Shown in pieces: positions 46,378 to 57,330 of a stretch of DNA of 64,000 nucleotides. The DNA lies in the NCBI RefSeq assembly GCF_016097555.1, contig NC_054704.1, forward strand, positions 43,753,630-43,817,629, given 5' to 3'. Source of the stretch: Gigantopelta aegis. Taxonomy: Eukaryota; Mollusca; Gastropoda; Neomphalida; Peltospiridae. The position numbers were made by a program, and so were the translations under genes. Each line of letters opens with the position of its first letter. Position 1 is the stretch's first letter. Below the pieces are notes generated by a model. It saw only the letters and a program-made list of their open reading frames with translations, did no database searches and was not told where the DNA came from.

Positions 46378-47915
46378 TCAAATCTGACATTATTTTCGTA
46401 GTTGATTAATACACATGTATTACATTCCAGATTTTAATATAGGCAACTGATATTAACGAATATTATGTAAGTATTTAAGGTTCTAATGCCAATAGCAAAG
46501 TTTCATTTCTGACACACTGTTCATAACTGAAATATCTGAAACATGAAATACACATGTACATGTTTGTATATACCCAACAAATAATACCATACTTAAGAAG
46601 TACGTCTTTTACCCGCGAATTATTGTCCACAGAATTGATTATACGATCCATTGTAATCTTGTTCCACTTCTAAAGAGTCAGGACATTTTTGAACATACCA
46701 TTATAGATATTTCAAGTTTCATTGTCGATAGACAATTTCCTTTATAGATGTTTACGAATATGGGTTTTAGATATTTCCAATTATACTATTGTTAAAAAGG
46801 AATAAACAAACATCTGGAATAGAAAAACCGTGTTTATTATTTGGTGGAAGAATTACAAATGACTGCACCATTAATTAGGAGTTAGTAGTACAGTTATCTA
46901 CTAAATACAAGAACTCTCTATTTCCATCTCTCTCACTCACTCTTTCTCTTTCTCTATCTCTCTCTCCCTCTCTCTCTCTCTGCCTATCTCTCTGCGCTTG
47001 TCTCTGTCTCTCCGTCTCTTTATCTCGCTCACACACACTCAAGGTACGCACGAAACAAAACAAAACTCACACATCTACTTATGCATCGTTAATGAAATAA
47101 TCGTTGAAACACATTTCGTATATTACAAGGGATATATATTAAATAAATACATTGTATATAATAAATACATGTATATAAAAACATCATACAAATCTGTTTA
47201 AAAAATAGCAATAATCAAGTAAAGAAGTTACCAAAATTGCTGAATTAGAACCTATATATATATATCTAGTAAATATTATTATTAATTAATGTATTATTCG
47301 GTTAATATTTTGGCAAAGTTATCACCTAGTTTGTGAATATTGTGGCAAAAATACATTACTTCATCGCTTTAGTTCCAATTTAAAATTGTAATTAAAGGGA
47401 CGAAGTGTTTACTTTATCCAGTTTTGCATTTTCGTATAGTGTAAAAATACACTAATTTAGATTGTTTCAGAGGTTTTAACAACTGGTTCTATCAAGCGAA
47501 ACATTGCTCAAGCTGGTGCACAATTAGAAAGAACACAATATTCGCTTCCTCTTCCACATATACAAATATCTTGGTAAAAATAATATTATGTTGATTTCAA
47601 CATAAAATGTAGAATATCTTTATATTAAAATTAATTAAAAATAAAACGAAGTACATATATATTCAAAATAGCAACGTTGTTAATGTGCAGAAGTTCCATA
47701 ATACTAAATGTAAAAGTAAATTTAGACAAAGGTACATGACTGGAATTGAACCAGTTGCACAACGGTTATCACAACACTCGAGGGTATATTTTTATTTCAA
47801 ACAAAGGCTGGAAGATAAAAATAAAAGATGCAGTTTTGGTTGATCTGGACTTTTTTTTAGCAATACGTCTGGAGTCGGGACTCTTTTTTTTTTGGCAATA
47901 CGTCTGGGAGCACTG

Positions 47916-47971
<56 letters not shown>

Positions 47972-48119
47972 CCAGGTCATTTTGCTAGAAAATCTTTATC
48001 GTTTTTGCCCCAATTTGAGGATTTGCTCCATTCCAAGGCGTCATACGCGTATAGCTTTCTCTTATCTATAGTTAGCTTGAAAAACGTCTTCTTCGTTCGA
48101 CAGATATGGAAAAAAATGT
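46378..48119. other. Spacer with simple repeats
   Basis: No gene is seen. It contains a TC-rich tract (46915-47035), a perfect (AT)n tract (about 47918-47968) and otherwise AT-rich unique sequence. Confidence 0.5.
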
Positions 48120-48288
48120 AACACCTGGACCCATGCTTATAAAACATTTAGATTCTAGATTCAACTCTCTAATGACGTAACACGCACACAATTTGTCTGG
48201 CGTTGCCATGACGTTAAAGTCTTAGAGTATATTAGTATCGATTCTAGATTCTAAATGTGCTATGAGCATGAGGCCTGGGGTTACTATT
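48120..48288. mobile_element. MITE related to 2172-2286
   Basis: The inverted ends are ATGCTTATAAAACATTTAGA (48132) and TCTAAATGTGCTATGAGCAT (48252), flanked by CCTGG-type sequence on both sides. The core has TGACGT. Non-coding. Confidence 0.65.
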
Positions 48289-48473
48289 TGTGGTCCTTGT
48301 TTTGCTGTAGACACTTGAAAACACTTTAAGAACATCAAATTTTGTCAGTATTTTTTATTTGAAGTGACTAGCAAAAATATGGGGTGTATTTCAAGAATTC
48401 CCATTATCTATACTGATCATTCTATATTCATAAAGTTCCATCATCTGAAGATTCTCTCTGATGGGACACAGGG

Positions 48474-48836
48474 GCGGATCCAGGATTGTGTAAAGGGGGT
48501 TCACAAAATTCTAATGTTCGCCGAAGACAAATGAGCCGAACTCCCAAATGGAGCGAGATGTGTGAAGGTGGATTGGCGATTTAGGGGCGTGCTACCCAGA
48601 ACATTTTGAAGTAAAGATAAAGCTTGTTTCGCTTAACGACACCTATAGAGCACATCTATTAATTAATCATCGGCTATTGGATGTCAAACTAAAGATGCTC
48701 AGACACGCGTTTACAGCCAATTTAGTGTTGTATATTGTGGATGATAAAATTGTTTTTAAAAACCCCAATAAAAAGAGCACTTCAAACTGGCAGGATGAGG
48801 TCATGGGACCCCTGTGACCCTCCTCTGGACCCGCCA
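48474..48836. mobile_element. MITE with GGGGCGGATCC ends
   Basis: The ends are GGGGCGGATCCAGGA and TCCTCTGGACCCGCC (inverted, diverged). TGGGACA flanks both sides (about 48465 and 48838), a likely 7-8 bp target duplication. It contains a minus-strand SINE-A tail at 48612-48690 (TTAACGACACCTATAGAGCA). Non-coding. Confidence 0.65.
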
Positions 48837-49274
48837 ATGGGACAGTGATTTTTATGGCCAATGCTACCACATTCATATTATCATTCTCGATCAGACGGTA
48901 CTGTTTATAGTCAGTAGATTAAGCCATCGGTTTCCTGACAAATATACGTATAACTACATGTGTATAAAATATATAAACAAAGGACAATAAACTAAAATAA
49001 ACTAAACAACAAACACTGACAGTTCACACTACAGGCCTATGAATGAATGTATAATGGGTACATTATGTATGTCCTAAAAATGTCCGTACAGTAATGTAAA
49101 CCAATACAGGGATTTCTGCGCCAAAATATGTCTAAAACTAGAACTGTCCTAAAACATATACCTTGTAGATAGCTATATTTTCTTATTATACGAGTCAAAG
49201 TAAGAAACTAATTAATCTACTGTTATCAGAACCTAAATGAATAAGTGTTGTAGGTTGTTTGATTTTTAAAAATG

Positions 49275-49276
49275 TA

Positions 49277-49320
<44 letters not shown>

Positions 49321-49368
49321 TGTGTGTGTGTGTGCGTGTGTGTGCGCGCGTATGTGTGTGTGTGTGTT
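49275..49368 (+). repeat. (GT)n microsatellite
   Basis: About 90 bases of GT repeat with a few interruptions (GTAT, GCGCGC). Confidence 0.9.
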
Positions 49369-49516
49369 ATTTGTTTTTGATGTTTTGTTATCTTGTTTTT
49401 GTTGTTGTCTGACGTATTGGGGAAAGCGCAACACACCTCATATGTCTGACACTAAATACTGAACTTGCTACTTGTCACCCTTTGAGCTTCGCTGTACATG
49501 TACCTATATTAATGTA

Positions 49517-49652
49517 GGCGCGTGTGCAGGAAATGATGCAGGGGTGGAGGCTAGACTGTGACGAGCGAAGCGCTATAAGAGTGTTCGGGTTATGCTCCCT
49601 CGAAATATATATTTAAAAAACAAAACAATCACCCCCCCTCTCTGCACACGCG
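49517..49652. mobile_element. Short MITE with CGCGTGTGCAG ends
   Basis: CGCGTGTGCAG at the left and CTGCACACGCG at the right are perfect 11-bp inverted ends around a 110-bp non-coding core, with TA-rich flanks on both sides. Confidence 0.7.
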
Positions 49653-49748
49653 TATATAATGGAAGCTTACAAAAGTATTATGCTGGCAAGTCAACTCCAT
49701 ATTCTAACTATGGCTCATACAGATCGCGTGGGTTCCATATGTGTTCGA

Positions 49749-52700
49749 CTAACTCGAAAGAAAGTCGATGTAGGTTTCGTACTTTGTTGTACTGGTGTGG
49801 TCAATTCCCACGACCTTCAACTCCGTACCTCCGAAGGTCACCTCAAGGTCGACTGACCTTTCTTTATCTCCGGTAGGATCTGGCATCTGAACGACAAGAA
49901 AACCACACTTCTCCACCCCAGGTTCGTCAGTGTACTTAATCTTCTTTTTGTTCGATCGGAAAAACTCGAATATTATGCCTTTTTGGTTTGTAATTATGGG
50001 CGTGTAGGTTTCGCGCCAAACTTCATTGTAACCTATGACCTCCCCGGCGTCGGCCCACGTTTGGAAAATGTGTTTACAGAGAGTGGCGCCGTCTGACAGA
50101 ACCTTGAGGTCCTCGCGGTGCTCCCCTTCTTCGAAAGGCAGATAGGATCCCACTCCGTACGTGAAGCGGCAGATTCGCTGGCAGATGGAGCTGGGGTCGT
50201 GACCGAAAGCGACAGCGCCACGCACCACCGCCAGGCTGGCTTCTTCCGGGACAAGAACGTTAACTCTATCACAAAACTGAGTCTTCAGAGAGTTCTGGAG
50301 CCTTATCGATTCGGCAAACCCGCCGACAAGGAATATATATTTCAAATCTTTCATTTTCGGTTTTCGCAAGAGATTTTCGACATGATCATTGATCTGACTT
50401 AAGGCATCAGCGAAGAGAGCATTCACAACCGGTGACGTCAGAACCAGCTTTCCGGAGGAGAATTTCACTTCATTGCTGTGGTCCGCCGCATAGGATTTGA
50501 TGGCCTGCTGCACGCTGACGCCGTCGTGCTTGAAGTTACAGAAGTTGTAAGGCAGTGAGACTCTGATGCTGTCGCACTCTCCGCGTTTCTTGATCTCGAA
50601 GTCCTGGATGAGTTCGAGATGGTCCTTCGGGTGACTCCGTTTGAACTCGTCCATGAACGCATCGCCGAAGATCTTGTCCATCAAGTTCTGGAACTGCAGA
50701 TCGATGATGGTTCCTCCCCAGGCGCCGCCTGTGGCTCGAAACAGCTCCCGGACTCGCTTGTCTTTGCGGACTTTGTGCGCCACTACGTCGATGGTCCCAC
50801 CTGTAAAACAAATGGACAACGCAGCGTGAAGATAAGACTAAAAAGCATCGTGGTAGATCAGGGCCATGGGGCGTAGCTAGCCTTAAATCTGAACGACAAA
50901 ACCGTAATACATGGTCAGGGCCGGATATCTGCACAATAGAGAGTTGAATAAGCATTTGGCAAAATAGTGGTTGATCCTATGAATTTCGTCTATAGGAGGA
51001 CAGCCACTCCCGAGGAGATCCTTTACTGGAGATTTAATCCATCATAGATTGCCACTCCCAGACTAGTTCACCAAATTAACACTAGCATCGGACCGAGCTC
51101 ATTAGAATAAGTACAGCTGTGATGACATACACTCATGAATCACTGTCATGATATTGATTATATCAGGTGTTCGCGAAAAATGAGCATATCCTGCCATGAG
51201 TACTACCACCATAGCTGTCATCTGTCACTTAATCTAAAACGATGGAAAAATAATAAATGTGTAAGTTGAACCAAAGAGATAAAAAAAAGAATTATGCACG
51301 ATTTCAAAATATGAAATCAGCGAGAAAACCTAACACGATTATGTCATGGGTGACACTTTAAAAATCAAGGACTTATACTAGGTTAAATTTACGGCGTAAG
51401 CAATTGTTTGTCTTTTTGCTACTATGGTAACTATGTCCTTGAGGACAAGCTGATGTAAACCACAGTCTTGGTGAACAATATATACTTGTCCAAAACGGAG
51501 AAAGAATCGGTCAGATGAAAATGTGCAGTACAGACATGATTCGTTACAACATAACAGGAGGATATATACAGAAGTTCTAAGCTGAAGCTTTTAGTGTTTG
51601 TTTGGGTTGGAAATTTGTTGTATGTTGTTTTGTTTGTTTGTTTGTTTTTATGTGTGTGTTGTTTTGTTATGTTTTGTTGTTGTAGGTTGTTGGGTTGTTT
51701 TGGGTGGGGGTTTTTTTGTTTTTTTTGGGGGGGGGAGGTATTGATTGATTTTTTCTATTTTTGTATTTTTCATTAGAGGTGTTGCCAAGTAGAACAAGCA
51801 AGGCGAAAAACAAACCCTCTGTTTTATTACTAAATATTTATATAATAATGATGACAACAAATAGTAGTTTAAAAAATAAAATCAACATACCTCCAGCGTC
51901 CAGCACAATATATTTCGTGCCTGGCTCAAAGGTAGGTTTTACCGCTAGGGCGTTGTCCTTGTAACCCACGAAGTCGGTGGCCTGTAGGTGGCGACAGTGT
52001 AGAGATGCGGCTTCCGGTTCTAACGCAATCACCAGCTGCTCGCTGTTAGTCTTCGAGATGAGGCTGCCCTACAAAAGAAAGGAATATGTCACGACAACCC
52101 AGACCGTTGGTTAATCAGTGGCTATTATAAGTCAAACATTACATAAAGTTTAAGATTATTTTGTTTAATGACATCACTAGAGCACATTGATTTATCAATC
52201 ATCGTCTATTGGATGTCAAACATTTTGTCATTTTTGACTTGTCGTATTAGAGAAAACCCGCTACATCTATCCATTAGTAGCAAGGGATCTTTTACATGCA
52301 CCATCCCACAGACAGGATAGCACATACCACGGCATTTGATACACCAGTCGTGGTGCACTGGCTGGAACGAAATATAGCCCAATGGGCCCACTGACGAGAA
52401 ACATCACATAATTACAACACTCAGTCTAGGGAAGGTAAAAAGAAACTCGCTGTTATGTCCCTTTCATCGGTTTTCATCCCTCTTGCCACTCCCAAAATAG
52501 TTTACTAAATCAAAATTAGTACCGGACAGAGATCATTAGAGTAACCATGTACAGCTGTGATGACACGCACTAATGAATCATTATCATAACAGTGATGATA
52601 TCAGGTGTTCGCAAAAGATGAGCATATCCTGCCCCACCGGTGGCACCCAGCTTTCATCTGTCGTATAATTCTTCTTTCTCTTCTTCTTCTTGAAACGCTC

Positions 52701-52826
52701 ATGAGTGAATGTACGAAGATACACACACAAACACAATACACACACACACACACATACAAACACAAGACACACACAAAGAAACACACACAGACAGACACAC
52801 ACACACACAGAGAAACAAACACACAC

Positions 52827-52899
<73 letters not shown>

Positions 52900-53943
52900 A
52901 ACCATTACACTTACACAAAGTTACAGAGTCTAGTCTTTGCGCAGGGTTCGATAAATCCACTAGTCCTTTGGCCTGGCTAGTGAAGTTTTGGCCCGAGCTA
53001 GTCAAAATGATCAGCTATATTCCTATAATGCATAGTATCATGATAGGGCCAAAGCCTCTTTGAGGGCTAGTGACTTTCTCAAACATTTGTCGAACACTCT
53101 GGACCGGCCTCGGTGGCGTCGTGGTTAAGCCATCGGACATAAGGCTGGTAGGTACAGGGTTCGCAGCCCGGTGCCGGCTCCCACCCAGAGCGAGTTTTAA
53201 CGAATCAGTGGGTAGTGAAAGACCACTACACCGTCTTCTCTCTCACTAACCACTAACCCACTGTCTTGGACAGACAGCTCAGATAGCTGAGGTGTGTACC
53301 CAGGACAGCGTGCTTGAACTTAATTGGATATAAACACGAAAATAAGTTGAAATGAACACTCAGACACGGCAGAAGCAAGTAGACATGGCGTGTGGGGGGG
53401 GGGGGGGCTGACAGAGATCAAAGGCGCAAAGCGCCCGAATTTCTAAGGATCTGCTGCCAATAATATTTTTGATTCAGAATTATTGGGGGTCCCTCCAACC
53501 CCCCTAACACACACACACACACATACACATGCACACACGCACACACACACATATACACACACTCACGCACACACACACATGCACACACGCACGCGCACAC
53601 ACACACATGCACACACGCACGCACACGCACACACACACGCACACACACACGCACACACACCTGCTCCGCCGTCCCTGACACTACGTTGCGTGCTATATCG
53701 TCCGACGTAAAATTGACTTACCTTGTAGGCAGCTTCCCTCATGAACTGTTTGGCATTCTCGTCCCAGATAGCAGGGACAGTGAGCACCCAGCGGACGGTG
53801 TCTGGGTGGGGGTCGTACCCGAGGTGGGCGCTGATTGCTCGGAGCATGTGTTTCTTGATGTAGTTCAGAGACTCTGCAAACACGTCCACGGCAAACTGGG
53901 TCTTCCCACTGGCATCTTCGATCACGATGTCGGTATTCAAACT
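49749..53943 (-). CDS. HSPA12-like HSP70-family protein, three 3' exons
   Basis: Exons on the minus strand: 53943-53722 (74 codons), 52068-51891 and 50800-49749 (stop at 49749). All introns are bounded by GT/AG, and the phases agree (phase 0, then phase 1). The spliced product gives [11 protein letters not shown] to [25 protein letters not shown], then [22 protein letters not shown], then [16 protein letters not shown] (the HSP70 phosphate-binding motif across the intron), LVGGFAES (adenosine-binding motif) and a C-terminus ending YIDFLSS. These are hallmarks of the HSPA12 branch, cytosolic ATPase proteins greatly expanded in molluscs and linked there to stress responses. About 484 residues are visible. 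The N-terminal ~100-150 residues with the first DFGTT motif are not found up to 64000 and may lie beyond. Confidence 0.88.
51047..51240 (+). repeat. Intronic direct repeat, copy 1
   Basis: GTACAGCTGTGATGACATAC, ATATCAGGTGTTCGCG and GAGCATATCCTGCC recur in the next intron (52488-52668) at roughly 80 percent identity. It lies in the last HSPA12-like intron (50801-51890), which is otherwise T- and G-rich with no gene. Confidence 0.75.
52150..52400 (-). mobile_element. SINE-A in an HSPA12-like intron
   Basis: A minus-strand copy with CCCATTGGGCTATATTTCGT, GTGCACCACGACTGGTGTAT, TGCATGTAAAAGATCCC and the tail with ATGATTGATAAATCAATGTG. The tRNA-like head is mostly missing. Confidence 0.8.
52488..52668 (+). 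repeat. Intronic direct repeat, copy 2
   Basis: The counterpart of 51047-51240, in the neighbouring intron. Both have the same orientation and a similar distance from the exon between them. Confidence 0.75.
52720..52898 (+). repeat. (CA)n-(GA)n compound microsatellite
   Basis: CA-rich repeats with interruptions (52720-52828) are followed by a ~70-base pure (GA)n tract. It lies inside an HSPA12-like intron. Confidence 0.9.
53104..53345 (+). mobile_element. SINE-C
   Basis: The head CGGCCTCGGTGGCGTCGTGG, GGCTGGTAGGTACAGGGTTC is nearly the SINE-B head. The body is different: CACCCAGAGCGAGTTTTAAC, GACCACTACACCGTCTTCTC, GTACCCAGGACAGCGTGCTT. It lies in an HSPA12-like intron. A reverse copy is at 59163-59436. 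Confidence 0.8.
53508..53660 (+). repeat. (AC)n microsatellite
   Basis: An interrupted AC/GCAC repeat ending about 60 bases from the donor of the first visible HSPA12-like exon. Confidence 0.9.
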
Positions 53944-54091
53944 CTGAAAATCAACAATTACAGAGATATCAAATATCATATGGTGGATACCAACAGGGCT
54001 TATATATACGCCGTTCAAACCTTCATTTTAATTACCAGTATCACATTTCACTACCTAGTGTAGCCAAGTTATCAAGAACTTACAGTATCAA

Positions 54092-54097
54092 GTCTCT

Positions 54098-54148
<51 letters not shown>

Positions 54149-54165
54149 GAGTCCACCCAGTGACG
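54092..54165 (+). tRNA. tRNA-Asn (GTT)
   Basis: A complete 74-nt cloverleaf with the T-T at 4:69, followed by a five-T run. It lies just upstream of the first visible HSPA12-like exon, on the opposite strand. The ~100 bases before it (from AACAGGGCTTATATATACGC) recur before the tRNA at 55156. Confidence 0.9.
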
Positions 54166-54272
54166 GTTATTTTTAGAATTATTTTATGTCGTGAACACGC
54201 TGCACTTATATACACTGTAGAGGTGGGACAAAGACCAGTGATAAATATAAATTGTCTGAAAAGGGTTAAAAA

Positions 54273-54310
54273 AGCGCATTCGGCTATTAACCGAAAGGTT
54301 GGTGGTTCGA
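54273..54310 (+). pseudogene. Truncated tRNA-Asn, left flank of the half-LINE
   Basis: AGCGCATTCGGCTATTAACC to GGTTCGA follows an A-tract and stops at the 5' junction of the half-LINE copy. The corresponding 38 bases start again at 54765, so they form a target-site duplication. Confidence 0.85.
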
Positions 54311-54764
54311 TAGAAAGAACCGAGAAAATGGACGAACGCTTACCACGCACGGACAGAGATCAATCGGAAAACACTGAACAAAACAGACAATACAGAAGGA
54401 GGTGACTGGTTGAGAGACTTAATGAAGCACTTGTCAGGAGATTAGCAGACGAACGAAAAAGAAAAGGAATTGACAATGATCCCAATGGCCAAAAATTTAA
54501 ACCTGTGTAGAACTTTAATTTTTGGTGTATACAAAACAGACTTTTGAGAAGTGGATGGATTTTTTTTTTTTTTTTTTTTGGTAATATTTTGAATTTTTAT
54601 AAGACGTGATGATCAGTATATATTAATAGATGAAATAAGTATAAATGAGTGTGAGAGGTCTGAGTAGTTCAGTGAATGGTTCTTGTGTGTGCGTGTTTAT
54701 TGCTTTAATTTATTATATTTTTATTTATTGAATGTGCATTTGTAAATAAAAAGATTTTTAAAAA
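54311..54764 (+). mobile_element. Half-LINE copy, 5'-truncated, in tRNA-Asn
   Basis: Starts AGAAAGAACCGAGAAAATGG, corresponding to 34368 in the larger copy. It includes the basic ORF1 C-terminus (ADERKRKGIDNDPNGQ) with a premature stop near the start (AGGAGGTGA), the same 3' UTR with a ~17-base T-run, and the end TAAATAAAAAGATTTTTAAAA joined to AGCGCGTTCGG. Confidence 0.85.
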
Positions 54765-54800
<36 letters not shown>

Positions 54801-54817
54801 GAGTCCACCCAGTAACG
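54765..54817 (+). pseudogene. Truncated tRNA-Asn, right flank of the half-LINE
   Basis: Begins AGCGCGTTCGGCTGTT and runs to the 3' acceptor strand (CCCAGTAACG). It lacks the first 21 nt. The 107-bp spacer element follows. Confidence 0.85.
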
Positions 54818-54932
54818 GTTATTTTTAGAATTATTTTATGTTGTGAACACGCTGCACTTATATACACCGTAGAGGCGGAACAAAGCCCAGTGATAAATAT
54901 ACATAGTATGAAAAGGGTTTTTTTTTAAAACC

Positions 54933-54978
54933 CGCATTCGGCTGACCGAAAGGTTGGTGGTTCGATTTCACCAAGGAA
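54933..54978 (+). pseudogene. Degraded truncated tRNA-Asn
   Basis: GCATTCGGCTGACCGAAAGG has lost the anticodon loop (GTTAA reduced). The T arm GGTGGTTCGATTTCACC is mutated. It follows a T/A-tract at the usual breakpoint. Confidence 0.75.
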
Positions 54979-55155
54979 CGATTAGTTTATGTTGTGAAGA
55001 AGTCACGGTAACGTCACATGTTTCATCACATGGTATATTATTATATGGATACAAACAGGGCTTATATACACGCCGTACAAACCTTCATTTTAATTACCAG
55101 TACCACGTTTCACTATCTAGAGTAGCCGAAGTTGTCAAGAAACCTACAGCATACA

Positions 55156-55161
55156 GTCTCT

Positions 55162-55212
<51 letters not shown>

Positions 55213-55229
55213 GAGTCCACCCAGAGACG
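55156..55229 (+). tRNA. tRNA-Asn (GTT), fully paired acceptor
   Basis: The 74-nt cloverleaf is as in the other copies, but the 3' strand reads CAGAGAC. All seven acceptor pairs form (T4-A69), the only complete copy in the window to do so. ATATTTTTAG just downstream supplies the T-run. Confidence 0.92.
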
Positions 55230-55318
55230 GATATTTTTAGAATTATTTTATGTTGTGAACACCGTAGAGGCGGGACAAAGCCAGTGGTAAATATACATTG
55301 TCTGAAAAGGGGGAAAAA

Positions 55319-55369
55319 CGCATTCGGTTGTTAACCGAAAGGTTGGTGGTTCGATTTCACGCACGAACG
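55319..55369 (+). pseudogene. Truncated tRNA-Asn
   Basis: CGCATTCGGTTGTTAACCGA, then GGTTCGATTTCACGC, follows GGGGGAAAAA. It is the usual 5'-truncated form with a changed T arm. Confidence 0.8.
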
Positions 55370-55682
55370 ATTAGTTTATGTTGTGAAGAAGTCACGTTAA
55401 CGTCACATGTTTTGATCACGTGGTACCGCACTGACTAGTGGGATTTGGAAGGAAGGAATCTTTTTATTTAACGACACACTCAGCTCATTTTAATTACATA
55501 TATATGGCGTCACTGTAAACAATTTTTTTTTTTTTTTTTTTTAAACAAAATGCGACAAGGTGTAAGAAATAAGCGACTAGGTGCGGCAAATAACTGATCT
55601 TCAAACCTTCACGGCTACTAGTACCCATTCGGTCGGACATCTCCAAGAAATTGATTTACTGTGGAATGCATCTTTGAGTCCA

Positions 55683-56010
55683 GTGACGGGACCTAGTTCA
55701 GTGGTACAGCGCTCTCTTGGTGCGCGGTCGGTCTGGAATCGATCCCCATTGGTGGGCCCATTGGGCTATTTCTCGTTCCAGTCAGTGCACCACGACTGGT
55801 ATATCAAAGGCCGTGGTATGTGTTATCCTGTCTGTGGGATGGTGCATATAAAAGATCCCTTGCTGCTAATCGAAAAGAGTAGCCCATGAAGTGGTCACAG
55901 TGAGTTACCTCGCTCAATATCTGTGTGGTCCTTAACCATATGTCCGATGCCATATAACCGTAAATAAAATGTGTTGAGTGCGTCGTTAAATAAAACATTT
56001 CCTTCCTTTA
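55683..56010 (+). mobile_element. SINE-A type 2, full length with empty site
   Basis: The head GGGACCTAGTTCAGTGGTAC and GGTCTGGAATCGATCCC, body with ATAAAAGATCCCTTGCTGCT, and the long tail AGTAGCCCATGAAGTGGTCA to GTCGTTAAATAAAACATTTC. It is flanked by CTTTGAGTC / CTTTAAGTC. The uninterrupted target, CATCTTTAAGTCTAACATTC, is at 59548-59567. Confidence 0.9.
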
Positions 56011-56065
56011 AGTCTAACATTCACTACTTAGAGTAGCCGATGTTATCAAGAACAAGCACTATCAA

Positions 56066-56071
56066 GTCTCT

Positions 56072-56122
<51 letters not shown>

Positions 56123-56139
56123 GAGTCCACCCAGTGACG
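56066..56139 (+). tRNA. tRNA-Asn (GTT)
   Basis: A complete 74-nt cloverleaf with the T-T at 4:69 and a five-T run just downstream. It starts the second cassette with a half-LINE copy. Confidence 0.9.
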
Positions 56140-56247
56140 GTTATTTTTAGAATTATTTTATGTTGCGAACACGCTGCACTTATATACACTGTAGAGGTGG
56201 GACAAAGCCCAGTGATAAATATACATTGTCTGAAAAGGGTTTAAAAT

Positions 56248-56285
56248 GCGCATTCGGCTGTTAACCGAAAGGTTGGTGGTTCGAT
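56248..56285 (+). pseudogene. Truncated tRNA-Asn, left flank of the half-LINE
   Basis: GCGCATTCGGCTGTTAACCG to GGTTCGA, ending exactly at the same 5' junction as 54310. The two cassettes are therefore duplicates of one insertion. Confidence 0.85.
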
Positions 56286-56742
56286 AGAAAGAACCGAGAA
56301 AATGGACGAACGCTTACCACGCACGGACAGAGATCTATGGGAAAACACTGAACAAAACAGACAATACAGAAGGAGGTGACTGGTTGAGAGACTTAATGAA
56401 GCACTTGTCAGGAGATTAGCAGACGAACGAAAAAAAAAAGGAATTGACAATGATCCCAATGGCCAAAAATTTAAACCTGTGTAGAACTTTAATTTTTGGT
56501 GTATACAAAACAGACTTTTGAGAAGTGGATGGATTTTTTTTTTTTTTTTTTTTTTTTTTAAATATTTTGAATTTTTATAATACGTGATGATCAGTATATA
56601 TTAATAGATGAAATAAGTATAAATGAGTGTGAGAGGTCTGAGTAGTTCAGTGAATGGTTCTTGTGTGTGCGTGTTTATTGCTTTAATTTATTATATTTTT
56701 ATTTATTGAATGTGCATTTGTAAATAAAAAGATTTTTAAAAA
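56286..56742 (+). mobile_element. Half-LINE copy, duplicate of 54311
   Basis: The same 5' truncation point, the same ORF1 C-terminal codons with the early TGA, a longer T-run (~23), and the same 3' end before AGCGCG. Confidence 0.85.
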
Positions 56743-56778
<36 letters not shown>

Positions 56779-56795
56779 GAGTCCACCCAGTAACG
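56743..56795 (+). pseudogene. Truncated tRNA-Asn, right flank of the half-LINE
   Basis: AGCGCGTTCGGCTGTT to CCCAGTAACG, with the same A at the acceptor strand as 54765-54817. This supports duplication of the cassette. Confidence 0.85.
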
Positions 56796-56907
56796 GTTAT
56801 TTTTAGAATTATTTTATGTTGTGAACACGCTGCACTTATATACACCGTAGAGGCGGAACAAGCCCAGTGATAAATATACATAGTATGAAAAGGGGTTTTA
56901 AAAAACC

Positions 56908-57096
56908 CGCATTCGGCTAACCGAAAGGTTGGTGGTTCGAGTCCACCCAGTGACGGATATTTTTAGAATTATTTTATGTTGTGAACACCGTAGAGGCGGG
57001 ACAAAGCCCAGTGGTAAATATATATTGTCTGAAAAGGGGGAAAAACGCATTCGGTTGTTAACCGAAAGGTTGGTGGTTCGATTTCACCCACGAACG
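56908..57096 (+). pseudogene. Two further truncated tRNA-Asn pieces with spacer
   Basis: 56908-56955 (GCATTCGGCTAACCGAAAGG to CCCAGTGACG, part of the anticodon loop missing) and 57045-57096 (CGCATTCGGTTGTTAACCGA, mutated T arm) are separated by the spacer element. Both lack the 5' 21-25 nt. Confidence 0.8.
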
Positions 57097-57330
57097 ATTA
57101 GTTTATGCTGTGAAGAAGTCACGGTAACGTCACATGTTTCATCACACGGTACCGCACTGACTACTAGTACCATTGTTGACAGTGTTGTAAATGAACCATA
57201 TTTTTTCGTCAGTTAAATCAGTCTAGACTAGTTTTGATGAATGGTATTTTGTCATGACTCATGGTAATTTCATACGTTGTTGTTGGCTGCACAAACCACT
57301 GTAGGAAGGATTATGGGTCATAGACATTAA

